Shown here one piece after another: positions 8,774 through 18,468 of a stretch of 64,000 nucleotides of DNA. Each line of letters starts with the position of its first letter. Position 1 is the stretch's first letter. The DNA lies in the NCBI GenBank assembly GCA_963741495.1, contig CAVUID010000015.1, positions 620,001 through 684,000 on the forward strand. The letters are read 5' to 3'. The notes under the pieces are model-generated. The model ran no database searches. It was given only the letters and a program-made list of their open reading frames with translations, and was not told the origin of the DNA. This stretch comes from Sulfurimicrobium sp963741495. Its GTDB lineage: Bacteria > Pseudomonadota > Gammaproteobacteria > Burkholderiales > Sulfuricellaceae. A program made the translations under genes and the position numbers.

Positions 8774-8964
8774 GAGGCTGACCGGCTCACACCACGCATT
8801 TCAAGTTTGCATTATCAGTTTACATCAATTATATTCATACCAATCTATTTTGTTCAAATTGTTATTCACATGACCCGCCAGCTCGCACAAAAAATCACTT
8901 GTTCACGTCCCGTGGATGATTGTGGTGCCTGCGATGCGGCAAAGAAGAAGGAAAACCCACGCCG
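8774..8964. promoter_or_regulatory. AT-rich divergent control region between marR and the sucrose operon
   Basis: The segment 8800-8870 is much more AT-rich than its surroundings and contains near-palindromic TTTGTTCAAATTG and CAATTATATTCATACCAAT. A divergently placed MarR protein usually binds such sites to control itself and its neighbour. I cannot define a single operator or a clean -35/-10 pair. Confidence 0.4.
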
Positions 8965-9915
8965 ATGACACAGCAAATTCTTCCCGGATCATCCGCGCTG
9001 CATCCTGCAAGCCAGCAGAACACCGTCGTGCTGTTTGGCGAAGTGCTGGCTGACATGTTTCCCGACCGGACTGTTCTGGGCGGCGCACCGTTCAATGTGG
9101 CGCGCCATCTCAAGGCATTCGGGCAAAATCCAGTGTTGATTACACGCCTGGGCAATGATGCGCTGCGCGACAAGGTGCTGGGCGTGATGACTGAGAACGG
9201 CATGGAAACCCTGGGTATCCAGCTCGACAAGAAACATCCAACCGGGCGGGTGCAAGTGCATATCGAAAATGGCAGTCACCGCTTCGAGATTCTTCCCATG
9301 CAGGCCTACGATTTCATACACCCGGCTGTGGTTCGCATGGCTTCGCTCTCCGTCAATCCTGCGCTGGTCTATTTCGGCACCCTGGCGCAGCGACATGAAG
9401 TTTCCAGACGGGCATTGAAAACCCTGTTGCGCAGCACCAATGCGGCAAGATTTCTGGATATCAACCTGCGCGCGCCCTGGTATGACGAAAAGACGCTCCG
9501 GCTATCCCTGCAAAATGCGGATATCGTCAAACTGAATATTGAAGAAGTGGATATATTGGCCGAGATGCTTGTATTATCGGGAAGCGAACCGCAGGCTCGG
9601 GTCTGGGAATTGATGACGCAATTCGACCTTTCACAGGTTCTGGTCACTTGCGGTGAAGCGGGTGCCTGGCAAATCAACCAGGGTGGAAAGATCACCACGA
9701 CCAGCGGGCAAAATCAGGCCATCTCGCTGCTTGACACGGTAGGCGCAGGTGACGGTTTTGCCTCGGTTTTCATCCTGGGCACGCTGCTGGGCTGGCCGAT
9801 GCCCATGACGCTGAATCGGGCCAATGCCTTTGCCGCCTCAATTTGCGAGATCCGTGGCGCCATTCCCGGCCATGCCGATTTTTACCAGCCATTCATCGAG
9901 GAGTGGAGTAAATGA
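8965..9915 (+). CDS. Fructokinase, PfkB (ribokinase) family
   Basis: A 316-residue sugar kinase expected to phosphorylate fructose to fructose-6-phosphate with ATP. The N-terminal glycine motif GGAPFNVARHL binds the sugar, and the C-terminal DTVGAGDGF contains the catalytic Asp and anion hole. The ATG at 8965 begins MTQQILPG; a TTG at 8920 would add an unconserved cysteine-rich leader. The stop codon overlaps the start of the sucrose-phosphate synthase gene (9912). In this operon it would recycle the fructose released when amylosucrase transfers glucose from sucrose. Confidence 0.9.
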   Translation: MTQQILPGSSALHPASQQNTVVLFGEVLADMFPDRTVLGGAPFNVARHLKAFGQNPVLITRLGNDALRDKVLGVMTENGMETLGIQLDKKHPTGRVQVHIENGSHRFEILPMQAYDFIHPAVVRMASLSVNPALVYFGTLAQRHEVSRRALKTLLRSTNAARFLDINLRAPWYDEKTLRLSLQNADIVKLNIEEVDILAEMLVLSGSEPQARVWELMTQFDLSQVLVTCGEAGAWQINQGGKITTTSGQNQAISLLDTVGAGDGFASVFILGTLLGWPMPMTLNRANAFAASICEIRGAIPGHADFYQPFIEEWSK

Positions 9916-12074
9916 AAAAACCAGCCCGGGAACCCGGCAAACCTTTGTATATTGCACTGATCAGCGTGCATGGATTGATACGCGGTCAAGACCTTGAATT
10001 GGGGCGCGATGCGGACACCGGCGGCCAGACTAAATATGTTGTGGAACTCGCCCGGGCGCTGGGTGAGCGGCCCGATGTCGAAAAAGTCATCCTGCTGACC
10101 CGGCGCGTCATCGATAGCCAGGTCGGACCCGAGTATGCGGAGCCTTTGGAAGCGCTGTCGGAAAAGGTAGACATCGTGCGTATTGAGTGCGGCGAGCAAA
10201 AATATCTGCCCAAAGAGATGTTGTGGGATTCGCTGGAGAGCTTTTCAGACAACGCGCTGGCCTATCTGAAAAACCAGAAGCGAACACCCGATATCATCCA
10301 CAGCCATTATGCAGATGCCGGCTACGTAGGATCGCAGCTTTCGCACCAACTGGGGATCCCGCTGGTGCATACCGGCCATTCGCTGGGACGCACCAAGCGC
10401 AAGCAGTTGCTGGCCAGCGGCATCAAGCGCAGCGAGATCGAGACCGCCTACAACATCAGCCGGCGCATCGAAGCGGAGGAAACAACGCTGGGTGCCGCCG
10501 AGCGTGTCATCACCAGCACGCAACAGGAAATCGAGCAGCAATACGGACTTTATGATTTCTACCAGCCCGAGCGCATGCGGGTGGTCCCACCCGGCACGGA
10601 TATGGCGAAATTTTTTCCGCCACAGGGTGATGAAAAAGACAGTGATATCGCAAACCAGCTGAAGCGCTTTCTGACGCACCCCAGAAAGCCGATCATCCTG
10701 GCGCTGTCACGCCCAGACCCAAAAAAGAATATCGTTACGCTGATTGAAGCCTATGGCGAATCGCCGCAATTGCAGGAGGCGGCTAATCTGGTGATCGTGG
10801 CAGGCAACCGCGACGACATCCAGGACATGGAAAGCGTGACGAGAACGGTCCTGAACGAGATCCTGCTGGCCATCGACAAATACGATCTGTACGGCAAAGT
10901 CGCCTATCCGAAACACCACAAATCCGAAGAAGTCGCCCTGCTGTATCGCCTTGCAGCCGGTTCCCGTGGCGTGTTCGTCAACCCCGCGCTGACCGAACCA
11001 TTCGGCCTGACACTGATCGAGGCGGCGGCCTCCGGCTTGCCCATCGTGGCAACTGAAGATGGCGGCCCGATCGACATCATCAGAAACTGCCAGAACGGCC
11101 ACCTGATCGATCCACTCGATAAGGAGGCAATGGCAGATATTGTCCTCAAGACCTTGTCGAACAAGCGAGAATGGACGCGTCTGGCCAAGAACGGCATAGA
11201 AGGCGTGCGCCGTCATTATTCGTGGCCGGCACACGTGGAAAAATACCTGGCGGTAATCCGTCCTCTGGTGGAAAAGACAGAACCGATTTCCAGGATGAAC
11301 CTGAGCCGGCGCGCGGGTGTATTCCGCAACCGGGCGATCTTTACCAGTCTCGCCCTGAACCTGATCGGCGAGCGCGCTTCGCTTGAGGTGTTTTTACAAA
11401 AAATGCACGCGCATCGCAAATCAACCATCTTCGGCATTGCCACCGGGCGCCGCCTGGATGACGCACTGACGGTAATACGTCAAAACAACATACCCGAGCC
11501 GGACGTATTGATTTCCAGCCAGGGCACCGAAATTCACTATGCGCCGCACCTGAGCAAGGACACTGTCTGGGAGCGCCACATCAACCACCTGTGGAACCCG
11601 CAGGCCGTGCGCGACATCCTCAAGGAAATTCCGGGACTCGTGATGCAGCCGAAAAATTATCAAAGCGCTTTCAAGATCAGCTATTACATTGACCCGAATG
11701 TGGCAGACGTCCATGAAATCCGCCAGATATTATTGCGCAGTGAACAGGCGGTAAACGCCGTATTTTCATTTGGCCAATTTCTTGATGTACTGCCCATCCG
11801 CGCCTCCAAGGGACTGGCCCTGCGCTGGTGCGCCGACCAGCTGAGTTTTCCGCTGGAAAACACGCTGGTCGCCGGCGTGACCGGTGCCGATGCCGACATG
11901 CTGCGCGGCAACACCCTGGGAACCGTTGTGGATAACCGGCATCTTGCCGAGCTGGCCGAACTGGCCAACGTCGAGAAAATTTACTTTTCAGAGAAGCCTA
12001 ACGCCGAAGGTATCCTCGAAGCGATGGAGCATTACAGGTTTTTTGACAATGGGAACAAGAAAGCCGCCTCATGA
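9912..12074 (+). CDS. sps: Sucrose-phosphate synthase with inactive phosphatase-like C-terminus
   Basis: A 720-residue two-domain enzyme that makes sucrose-6-phosphate from a nucleoside-diphosphate glucose and fructose-6-phosphate. Residues 1-460 are a GT4/GT-B glycosyltransferase with the N-terminal DADTGGQTKYVVELARAL loop and the donor-binding E-x7-E element in TEPFGLTLIEAA. Residues 470-710 match the HAD phosphatase fold of sucrose-phosphatases. The catalytic DxDxT loop is replaced by FTSLALNLIG, so no nucleophile Asp remains. Such dead domains are known in SPS proteins and make the separate phosphatase necessary. Overlaps with fructokinase (4 bp) and with the phosphatase gene (ATGA) indicate translational coupling. 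Confidence 0.93.
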   Translation: MKKPAREPGKPLYIALISVHGLIRGQDLELGRDADTGGQTKYVVELARALGERPDVEKVILLTRRVIDSQVGPEYAEPLEALSEKVDIVRIECGEQKYLPKEMLWDSLESFSDNALAYLKNQKRTPDIIHSHYADAGYVGSQLSHQLGIPLVHTGHSLGRTKRKQLLASGIKRSEIETAYNISRRIEAEETTLGAAERVITSTQQEIEQQYGLYDFYQPERMRVVPPGTDMAKFFPPQGDEKDSDIANQLKRFLTHPRKPIILALSRPDPKKNIVTLIEAYGESPQLQEAANLVIVAGNRDDIQDMESVTRTVLNEILLAIDKYDLYGKVAYPKHHKSEEVALLYRLAAGSRGVFVNPALTEPFGLTLIEAAASGLPIVATEDGGPIDIIRNCQNGHLIDPLDKEAMADIVLKTLSNKREWTRLAKNGIEGVRRHYSWPAHVEKYLAVIRPLVEKTEPISRMNLSRRAGVFRNRAIFTSLALNLIGERASLEVFLQKMHAHRKSTIFGIATGRRLDDALTVIRQNNIPEPDVLISSQGTEIHYAPHLSKDTVWERHINHLWNPQAVRDILKEIPGLVMQPKNYQSAFKISYYIDPNVADVHEIRQILLRSEQAVNAVFSFGQFLDVLPIRASKGLALRWCADQLSFPLENTLVAGVTGADADMLRGNTLGTVVDNRHLAELAELANVEKIYFSEKPNAEGILEAMEHYRFFDNGNKKAAS

Positions 12075-12901
12075 ATCATTTCCTGCTCTGCACCGACCTC
12101 GACCGGACCTTGATACCGAATGGCCCGCAGCCCGAATCGCCGTTGGCCAGGGAACGGTTCGGACAACTGGTAAAGCGCGAGGAAGTCACGCTGGTCTATG
12201 TCAGCGGCAGGCACCGGGCACTCATTGAGCAGGCCATCGCCGAGTTCGGCTTGCCGCAACCCGATTTCGCCATCGCCGATGTCGGCTCGACCATTTACCA
12301 GATCGATGCATCCGGCTGGCAACAGTGGGACAAATGGGACGAACAGATTGCACCGGATTGGCGAGGCTTGACGCATGACGACCTGCACAAGTTATTAAGC
12401 AGTTTCTCCGCATTGAAATTGCAGGAAAAAGAAAAGCAGAATCGCCACAAGCTCAGCTTCTATATTCCGCTGGAAACAGATGTTCAAAACCTGATTGGAG
12501 AGATGGAAAAGCAATTGAATAAGGCCGGGATCAAGGCGAACCTGATCTGGAGCATCGACGAGCTGGCCAGGGTCGGATTGCTGGATATCCTGCCCGCCAG
12601 CGCCAACAAGCTGCATGCCATCCGCTTTCTCATGGCGCAGAAAGGCTTCAATAACGGGAATACCGTCTTCTCCGGCGACAGCGGCAACGATCTCGACGTG
12701 CTGCTGAGCGACATCCAGGCTGTGCTGGTCGCCAATGCCGATGCCGAGGTCAGACAGGCGGCGGCCCAAGCCCACAAGGACGCTCTTTATCTTGCGCAAG
12801 GCGGCTATCTCGGGATGAATGGCAACTATAGCGCCGGCATCCTTGAAGGCATCGCGCATTACCTGCCGGACGTGGATGCCTGGCTGCGCGAACAGAACTG
12901 A
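12071..12901 (+). CDS. spp: Sucrose-6-phosphate phosphatase (HAD-IIB)
   Basis: A 276-residue HAD hydrolase releasing sucrose from sucrose-6-phosphate. The catalytic loop DLDRTLIP lies at residues 9-16, motif II is VYVSGRH, and the metal-binding motif IV is FSGDSGNDLDVL. All active-site residues missing from the C-terminal domain of the upstream synthase are present here. The start overlaps the synthase stop by four bases. Length matches bacterial SPP proteins. Confidence 0.93.
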   Translation: MNHFLLCTDLDRTLIPNGPQPESPLARERFGQLVKREEVTLVYVSGRHRALIEQAIAEFGLPQPDFAIADVGSTIYQIDASGWQQWDKWDEQIAPDWRGLTHDDLHKLLSSFSALKLQEKEKQNRHKLSFYIPLETDVQNLIGEMEKQLNKAGIKANLIWSIDELARVGLLDILPASANKLHAIRFLMAQKGFNNGNTVFSGDSGNDLDVLLSDIQAVLVANADAEVRQAAAQAHKDALYLAQGGYLGMNGNYSAGILEGIAHYLPDVDAWLREQN

Positions 12902-12920
12902 ATACAACAAGAGATTTTTC

Positions 12921-14873
12921 ATGTACGAACAAGCTTCCCATTCACTGCTGAACGAAATTCTGGTCGAACTGAAACCCGAGATCGGGAATCTGCGGCTGCG
13001 CCATTTCTATACCCGCCTCGGGGCGAATTTCTACGCCATCCATTCCCTGTTCTACCTGCTCTATGGAGATCGCCCCGATTTCAAGGAACAGATGGTCAGT
13101 CTGGTCGACACCCTCGCGTTGCGCTACATCGAGCGTGCGCCTGCACTGCGGAAATCGGATCTGGCACGGGAAAAGGACTACAACTGGTTTCTCAGCCAGA
13201 AGTGGGTCGGCATGGCGCTGTACTGCGACCGCTTTGCCGGCGACCTGAAGGGCTTGCGCAAAAAACTGCCCTACCTGCAGGACCTCGGCGTCAACATGGT
13301 GCATGTCATGCCCATGCTCGACTGCCCGCCGGACAACAGCGATGGTGGCTACGCGGTACGCGACTTCTTCCGTGTTGACCCTCGCTTCGGCACCACGGAG
13401 GATGTGGCGGCGCTGGCTTCAACGCTGAAGAAACGCGACATGCTGCTGGCCCTGGATGTCGTGGTCAACCACACCTCGGACGAACACGAATGGGCGCAGC
13501 GCGCGCGCCAGGGCGAAAAGAAATACCAGGATTACTACTTCGTCTTCGACGACCGCGAGATGCCCGATATCTTCGAGGAAACCATGCCGGAAATCTTTCC
13601 GGCCACCGCGCCCGGGAACTTCACCTGGGACGGGGAAATGGGCAAGTGGGTGATGACGGTGTTCAACAACTACCAGTGGGACCTCAACTACCGCAACCCG
13701 GCAGTGCTGATCGAAATGATCGACATCATCCTGTTCTGGGCCAACCAGGGCGCGGACATCCTGCGTCTCGACGCGGTGGCGTTCCTGTGGAAAAAGATGG
13801 GCAGCGTGTGCCAGAATGAACGCGAGGCGCACCTGCTGCTGCAACTGATGAAGGACTGCTGCCAGGTCACCGCACCGGGCGTGCTGTTCATTGCGGAAGC
13901 CATCGTTGCGCCGGGCGAGATCGCCAAATATTTCGGCGAGGATGCGATCAACGCCAAGGAATGCGAAATCGCCTACAACGCCACCTTCATGGCACTGCTC
14001 TGGGATGCGGTCGCCACCAAGAACGCAGCTGTACTCAACCATGGCATCAAGAACCTGCCCATCAAGCTGGAACGGGCAACCTGGCTCAACTATGTGCGCT
14101 GCCATGACGACATCGGCCTGGGCTTCGACGATAACGACATCCGCCTGGCCGGCTATGACCCGGCGCAGCACCGGCGCTTCGTGCTCGACTACTTCACCGG
14201 CAGGTTTTCCGGCTCGGTCGCCCGCGGCCTGCCTTTCGGCGAGAATCCAAAGACCGGGGATGCACGCATCTCCGGTTCGCTCGCCTCGCTGGTCGGGCTC
14301 GAAACTGCGCTCGAAAACCAGGACGAAGCGGCCATCGAGGCCGCCATCAAGACCATCGTGCTGTTGCACAGCATGATCCTCTCTTTCGGCGGCATCCCGC
14401 TGCTCTACTACGGCGATGCCATCGGCACGCTCAATAGCCTGGAATACCTCGCCGATCCGTCCAAGGCGGCCGACAACCGCTGGATGCATCGCTCGCATTT
14501 CAACTGGGACAGGGCGGAAAGACGCCACCAGAACGGCACGGTGGAACAGCGCATATTCAGCGCGTTGAAAAAGCTCATCGCACTGCGCAAGGAAACAATG
14601 GCGTTCGCCGATTTCGACAATCGCCAGTTGCTGACGGTGGACAACCCCAACCTGCTGGTTTTTTCCCGAACCGACCCGCTCAACAGCCGCGACAAAGTAC
14701 TGGTGGTGGGAAACTTTAACCTCGATGCACAAGTACTCCAGATCGGGGCATTAAGGTCATACGGATTCTTCCAGCAAGGCGGCATGAAAAACCTCTGCAC
14801 CGGCGAGCGCATCCTGGTGGAAAACGACACCCTCGTCATCCCTCCGCTTGCCTTTTACTGGCTATCGGACTGA
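12921..14873 (+). CDS. ams: Amylosucrase (GH13 subfamily 4)
   Basis: A 650-residue glucansucrase that transfers glucose from sucrose onto an alpha-1,4-glucan and releases fructose. The GH13 nucleophile Asp is in LRLDAVAFLW (about residue 282), the acid/base Glu in LFIAEAIVAPGE (about 324) and the third carboxylate in VRCHDDIG (about 394). The helical N-terminal domain and start match amylosucrases. ATG 12921 follows AAGAGA and lies 19 bases after the phosphatase stop. With fructokinase, SPS and SPP it forms a synthesis-and-use cycle linking sucrose, a compatible solute, to a glycogen-like store. A comparable gene set is known from methanotrophs. Confidence 0.93.
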   Translation: MYEQASHSLLNEILVELKPEIGNLRLRHFYTRLGANFYAIHSLFYLLYGDRPDFKEQMVSLVDTLALRYIERAPALRKSDLAREKDYNWFLSQKWVGMALYCDRFAGDLKGLRKKLPYLQDLGVNMVHVMPMLDCPPDNSDGGYAVRDFFRVDPRFGTTEDVAALASTLKKRDMLLALDVVVNHTSDEHEWAQRARQGEKKYQDYYFVFDDREMPDIFEETMPEIFPATAPGNFTWDGEMGKWVMTVFNNYQWDLNYRNPAVLIEMIDIILFWANQGADILRLDAVAFLWKKMGSVCQNEREAHLLLQLMKDCCQVTAPGVLFIAEAIVAPGEIAKYFGEDAINAKECEIAYNATFMALLWDAVATKNAAVLNHGIKNLPIKLERATWLNYVRCHDDIGLGFDDNDIRLAGYDPAQHRRFVLDYFTGRFSGSVARGLPFGENPKTGDARISGSLASLVGLETALENQDEAAIEAAIKTIVLLHSMILSFGGIPLLYYGDAIGTLNSLEYLADPSKAADNRWMHRSHFNWDRAERRHQNGTVEQRIFSALKKLIALRKETMAFADFDNRQLLTVDNPNLLVFSRTDPLNSRDKVLVVGNFNLDAQVLQIGALRSYGFFQQGGMKNLCTGERILVENDTLVIPPLAFYWLSD

Positions 14874-14888
14874 CCGACCTTAACGATA

Positions 14889-15269
14889 TCAATCCGCCTT
14901 ATTGCGCATGAAATCGGCGGTTTTCCAGAATGCTGCCGAGAGTTCCTGGCGCAAGGTTTCGTCTACGCCGACTTCATCCATGGCGCGTTGCATACAACCC
15001 ATCCACTGGTCACGTTCGCTCTCGCCGATAGCGAAAGGCAGGTGTCGCTGGCGCAGGCGCGGGTGGCCGAATTTTTCCATGTAAAGCTGCGGCCCGCCGG
15101 TCCAGCCGGAAAGAAACATGAATAGTTTGTTGCGTGCTTCGGTGAGATCCCTGGCGTGCATCTTGCGGATGCCGTAGTAGTCCGGATCTTCGTCCATCAG
15201 GTCATAAAATCGGTCCACCAGACGGCGGATGACAAGCTCACCGCCGAGGCGGTGATAATGCGTTTCCAT
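14889..15269 (-). CDS. Group II truncated haemoglobin
   Basis: A 126-residue single-domain globin of the 2-on-2 fold. GGPQLYMEKFGHPRLRQRH contains the group II GG-x-LY element and the proximal histidine (in QRHLPF), and the conserved Trp of helix G is in RDQWMGCM. Group II truncated globins bind O2 or NO and have been linked to oxygen handling or NO/peroxide defence. It is convergent with amylosucrase and lies three bases downstream of purT, so it may be transcribed with purT. Confidence 0.92.
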   Translation of the reverse strand: METHYHRLGGELVIRRLVDRFYDLMDEDPDYYGIRKMHARDLTEARNKLFMFLSGWTGGPQLYMEKFGHPRLRQRHLPFAIGESERDQWMGCMQRAMDEVGVDETLRQELSAAFWKTADFMRNKAD

Positions 15270-15272
15270 TGC

Positions 15273-16472
15273 CTATACCTTTACCGGCCTGATCTTGCTC
15301 GCCGCCAGCCTGGCACGGCTGCGCGCCTCTTCCACATCGGCGCCATTGGCCAGCGCCACGCCCATGCGGCGACGAGTAAAGCTTTCCGGCTTGCCGAACA
15401 GGCGAAGGTCGCTCTGCGGCACCGCCAGCGCCTGCTCGACGCCTTCGAACGCGATGCCTTTTTCCTCCATGCCGCCATAAATCACCGCCGAAGCACCCGG
15501 CCCGCGCAGGCACACATCCACCGGCAAGCCGAGGATGGCGCGGGCGTGAAGTTCGAACTCGGACAGCCGCTGGCTGCACATCGTCACCAGCCCGGTATCG
15601 TGAGGACGGGGGCTGACTTCGGAAAACCACACCTGATCGCCCTTGACGAAAAACTCGACGCCGAAAATCCCGCGCCCGCCCAGGTCGTCGGTGACGGCCC
15701 TGGCGACGTCCTGCGCGCTCTTCAGTGCTACCGGGCTCATTGCTTGCGGCTGCCAGCTTTCGACATAGTCGCCCTTGACCTGAACATGCCCGATGGGCTC
15801 GCAGAAATAGGTTTCGACCGCACCGCTGGCGCCCACCGCGCGCACGGTCAGCAAGGTGATTTCATAGTCGAAATCGATCATTTCCTCCACGATCACCCGC
15901 CCATGGCTGACCCGGCCGCCGCTCATGGCGTACTCCCAGGCTTTTTCCACATCTTCCGGGCCGTTCACGGTGGACTGCCCCTTGCCGGAAGAAGACATGA
16001 CCGGTTTGACGATACAGGGGAATCCGATGCCTTTTTCGATGGCATCGCGCATCTCGTCCAGCGAGCCGGCAAAGGCGTAGCGCGAGGTCGGCAGACCCAG
16101 TTTTTCAGCAGCCAGACGGCGGATGCCCTCGCGATTCATGGTCAGTTGCGCCGCGCGGGCAGTCGGAATGACTTCTGCCAGCCCTTCCTGTTCGATGACC
16201 GCCAGCATGTCGGTGGCGATGGCCTCGATTTCCGGCACCACGAGATGCGGCCGCTCCTGCTCGACCAGTGTCCGCAACGCCGCGCCGTCGGCCATATTGA
16301 TGACGTGGGCGCGGTGGGCCACCTGGTGACCGGGCGCATCGGGGTAGCGGTCCACTGCGATGACTTCAACGCCCAGACGCTGCAGGGCAATGATCACTTC
16401 CTTGCCCAGTTCGCCGCTGCCGAGCAGCATGACGCGCGTAGCCGAAGGAGTGAGGGGGGTGCCGATTTTCAT
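15273..16472 (-). CDS. purT: Formate-dependent phosphoribosylglycinamide formyltransferase (GAR transformylase 2)
   Basis: A 399-residue ATP-grasp enzyme that uses formate and ATP to formylate GAR in purine synthesis. The N-terminal nucleotide-binding loop VMLLGSGELGKEV, the SSGKGQS phosphate loop and the C-terminal ATP-grasp elements (GIFGVEFFVKGDQVWFSEVSPRPHD region) are present. The ATG at 16472 (MKIGTPLTPS) is preferred over an upstream in-frame ATG at 16544, which would overlap hoxW. Length is typical for PurT. Confidence 0.95.
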   Translation of the reverse strand: MKIGTPLTPSATRVMLLGSGELGKEVIIALQRLGVEVIAVDRYPDAPGHQVAHRAHVINMADGAALRTLVEQERPHLVVPEIEAIATDMLAVIEQEGLAEVIPTARAAQLTMNREGIRRLAAEKLGLPTSRYAFAGSLDEMRDAIEKGIGFPCIVKPVMSSSGKGQSTVNGPEDVEKAWEYAMSGGRVSHGRVIVEEMIDFDYEITLLTVRAVGASGAVETYFCEPIGHVQVKGDYVESWQPQAMSPVALKSAQDVARAVTDDLGGRGIFGVEFFVKGDQVWFSEVSPRPHDTGLVTMCSQRLSEFELHARAILGLPVDVCLRGPGASAVIYGGMEEKGIAFEGVEQALAVPQSDLRLFGKPESFTRRRMGVALANGADVEEARSRARLAASKIRPVKV

Positions 16473-16482
16473 GAGGTCTTTC

Positions 16483-16980
16483 TCAATAATTTTGTGTTGG
16501 CGGCATGATAAATTGATCCCATGCCCCTTGACCAGGGCTGGCACAGAGTTTTTGCAGCAGCACGAAAGCCTGCTCCAAGGCCGCCTCTGCCGCCGTGCTC
16601 AGGGATTCTCCCAGCTCAAAAGTTTCTCCACGCACAGCCAGCAGCCAGGCCGGCGGCACTTCGCCGTAAAGTTCCTGGCATGCCTGCAGCAACGCAGCGG
16701 GACTCATGGCATGGGAGGTAAAACTGCGGTCTTTTACGGCGAACAGGCGGGAAAACTCGAACGGCGGCGGGCAGGAAACGCTGGCATCGATAAACAGCAC
16801 CTGCTCACGCCCTTGCAGGTCAAGCGCATGTTCCACCTGGAGCTGAAAATCGGTGAGCAGTTCGATGCCGGGGAGATTCAGCGCTTCCAATCGTTCCAGC
16901 AGCATCGGCCCGAGCGCATCGTCGCCCCGGCTCGGGTTGCCATAAGCGAAAATCAGCAGCGGCGCAATCAAACGCCGCAC
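16483..16980 (-). CDS. hoxW: Hydrogenase maturation protease HoxW
   Basis: A 165-residue endopeptidase of the HyaD/HybD/HoxW family that trims the C-terminus of the [NiFe] large subunit after nickel insertion. The motif GNPSRGDDALGP with its metal-sensing Asp, a conserved FIDAS strand and the SHAMSPAALL region are typical. It overlaps hoxH by 13 bases, consistent with HoxH being its substrate. No hyp genes for active-site assembly lie in this window, so those must be elsewhere. Confidence 0.92.
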   Translation of the reverse strand: MRRLIAPLLIFAYGNPSRGDDALGPMLLERLEALNLPGIELLTDFQLQVEHALDLQGREQVLFIDASVSCPPPFEFSRLFAVKDRSFTSHAMSPAALLQACQELYGEVPPAWLLAVRGETFELGESLSTAAEAALEQAFVLLQKLCASPGQGAWDQFIMPPTQNY

Positions 16981-18449
16981 GCGCCTGATGCGTTGCGCAC
17001 CATGCGATCGATTTCCTTGCCTTCCGCATCGATCAGCTCCACTTCCAGCGGCATTTTCCCGACTGCGTGGGTGGCGCAGGAAAGACAGGGATCAAAGGCG
17101 CGGATGGCCACTTCGATATGGTTGAGCAGGCCTTCGGTCAACTCCTTGCCGTCCAGGTATTGCAAAGCAACCTGCCGCACCGCCTCGTTCATGGCCTGAT
17201 TGTTGTGGGTGGTGGAGACGATCAGGTTGGCGCGCACGATCTGTTCGTCCTCGTTGATGCGGTAATGGTGAATCAGCGTGCCGCGCGGCGCCTCGATCAC
17301 CCCCACTCCTCGCAGGGCGCGTTCGCCCTTGCTGACCAGATCGTCGCCGAGCAGATCGTTGTCGTGCAGCAATTCCTGAATACCCTCGGCGCAGTGCAGC
17401 ATCTCGATCATGCGCGTCCAGTGAAAAGCGAGCGTGGCCTGAGTGGCGCTGCCGCCGTCAAATTCCTTGAAAACCCTGCGCTCGGCTTCGGCCAGCGGCG
17501 TGGGGATGAAATCGCAGTTGTTCACCCGCGCCAGTGGGCCGACACGGTACCAGCCCTCCTCCCGGCCACGTGAGCGGATGAAGGGGAATTTCATGTAAGA
17601 CCAGGGTTTCACTTCCTCGTGCACGTAATCCCAGTAATTGCTGTAATCCAGATGATCAAAAATATCCTGGCCGTGTTCATCTCGTGCACGCAAGCCGCCA
17701 TGGTAGAAATCCAGCGCGCCGTCCGGGCGTACCAGGCTCATGAAACTGGAGCGGAAATAGCCGAAACCGTTGTGGAATTCCGGCCGCTCGCAATAGACCT
17801 TTCGGATCAGATCCACCGCGCCCTGGCTCCAGGCAATGATCTGCTCGATATCCTTCAACAGGAAATCGCGCTCGGCCACGCTGAGGTTCTTGTTCACGCC
17901 ACCGGGAATGGCCCCGGTGCCATGGATACGCTTGCCGGCGGTCAGCCGGATGACCTCCTGCCCGTATTTGCGCAGCGCAACGCCCTGCCGGGCGATCTCG
18001 GGATAGGCTGCAGCCACGCCGACGATGTTGCGCGTGGCGAGATCGGAATCAAAACCGAACAGCAGGTCGGGCGATGCCAGATAAAAGAAATGCAGGGCGT
18101 GCGATTGCAGTATCTGGCCGAAATGCATCAGGCGGCGCAGCTTGTCGGCACTGGGCGTCAAAGTGGCGCCAATGATCATGTCCATCGCCTTGGATGCCGC
18201 AAGATGGTGGCTCACCGGGCAGATGCCGCACAGGCGCTGCACCAGCACCGGCACCTCGGTGTAGGGCCGCCCCTGGATGAATTTCTCGAAGCCGCGGAAT
18301 TCGACGATATGAAAACGCGCCTGATGGATGCGGTTGTCCTCGTCCAGCAGGAGCGTGACCTTGCCGTGCCCTTCGACCCGCGTCACAGGTTCGATCACGA
18401 CACGCTTGAGGTTTTCAGGATTGGCGGCGGTTTCCAGTTCAAAAGTCAT
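16968..18449 (-). CDS. hoxH: NAD-reducing [NiFe] hydrogenase large subunit HoxH
   Basis: A 493-residue catalytic subunit of a soluble group 3d hydrogenase. The proximal nickel ligands are in RLCGICPVSHH and the distal pair in DPCLSCATH. The protein continues for about 28 residues past the final His, the extension removed by HoxW. HoxH and HoxY together oxidise or evolve H2, passing electrons to the HoxFU diaphorase. A palindromic repeat separates it from hoxY. No frame break is seen, unlike hoxU and hoxF. Confidence 0.96.
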   Translation of the reverse strand: MTFELETAANPENLKRVVIEPVTRVEGHGKVTLLLDEDNRIHQARFHIVEFRGFEKFIQGRPYTEVPVLVQRLCGICPVSHHLAASKAMDMIIGATLTPSADKLRRLMHFGQILQSHALHFFYLASPDLLFGFDSDLATRNIVGVAAAYPEIARQGVALRKYGQEVIRLTAGKRIHGTGAIPGGVNKNLSVAERDFLLKDIEQIIAWSQGAVDLIRKVYCERPEFHNGFGYFRSSFMSLVRPDGALDFYHGGLRARDEHGQDIFDHLDYSNYWDYVHEEVKPWSYMKFPFIRSRGREEGWYRVGPLARVNNCDFIPTPLAEAERRVFKEFDGGSATQATLAFHWTRMIEMLHCAEGIQELLHDNDLLGDDLVSKGERALRGVGVIEAPRGTLIHHYRINEDEQIVRANLIVSTTHNNQAMNEAVRQVALQYLDGKELTEGLLNHIEVAIRAFDPCLSCATHAVGKMPLEVELIDAEGKEIDRMVRNASGACGV

Positions 18450-18468
18450 GGTTTGTCCGGGCTATCAA

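Noticed and set aside
13419..14732. 437-residue minus-strand open frame opposite amylosucrase
   Set aside because: The amylosucrase active-site residues on the plus strand are conserved; the opposite frame has shadow-type His/Val/Gln-rich composition.
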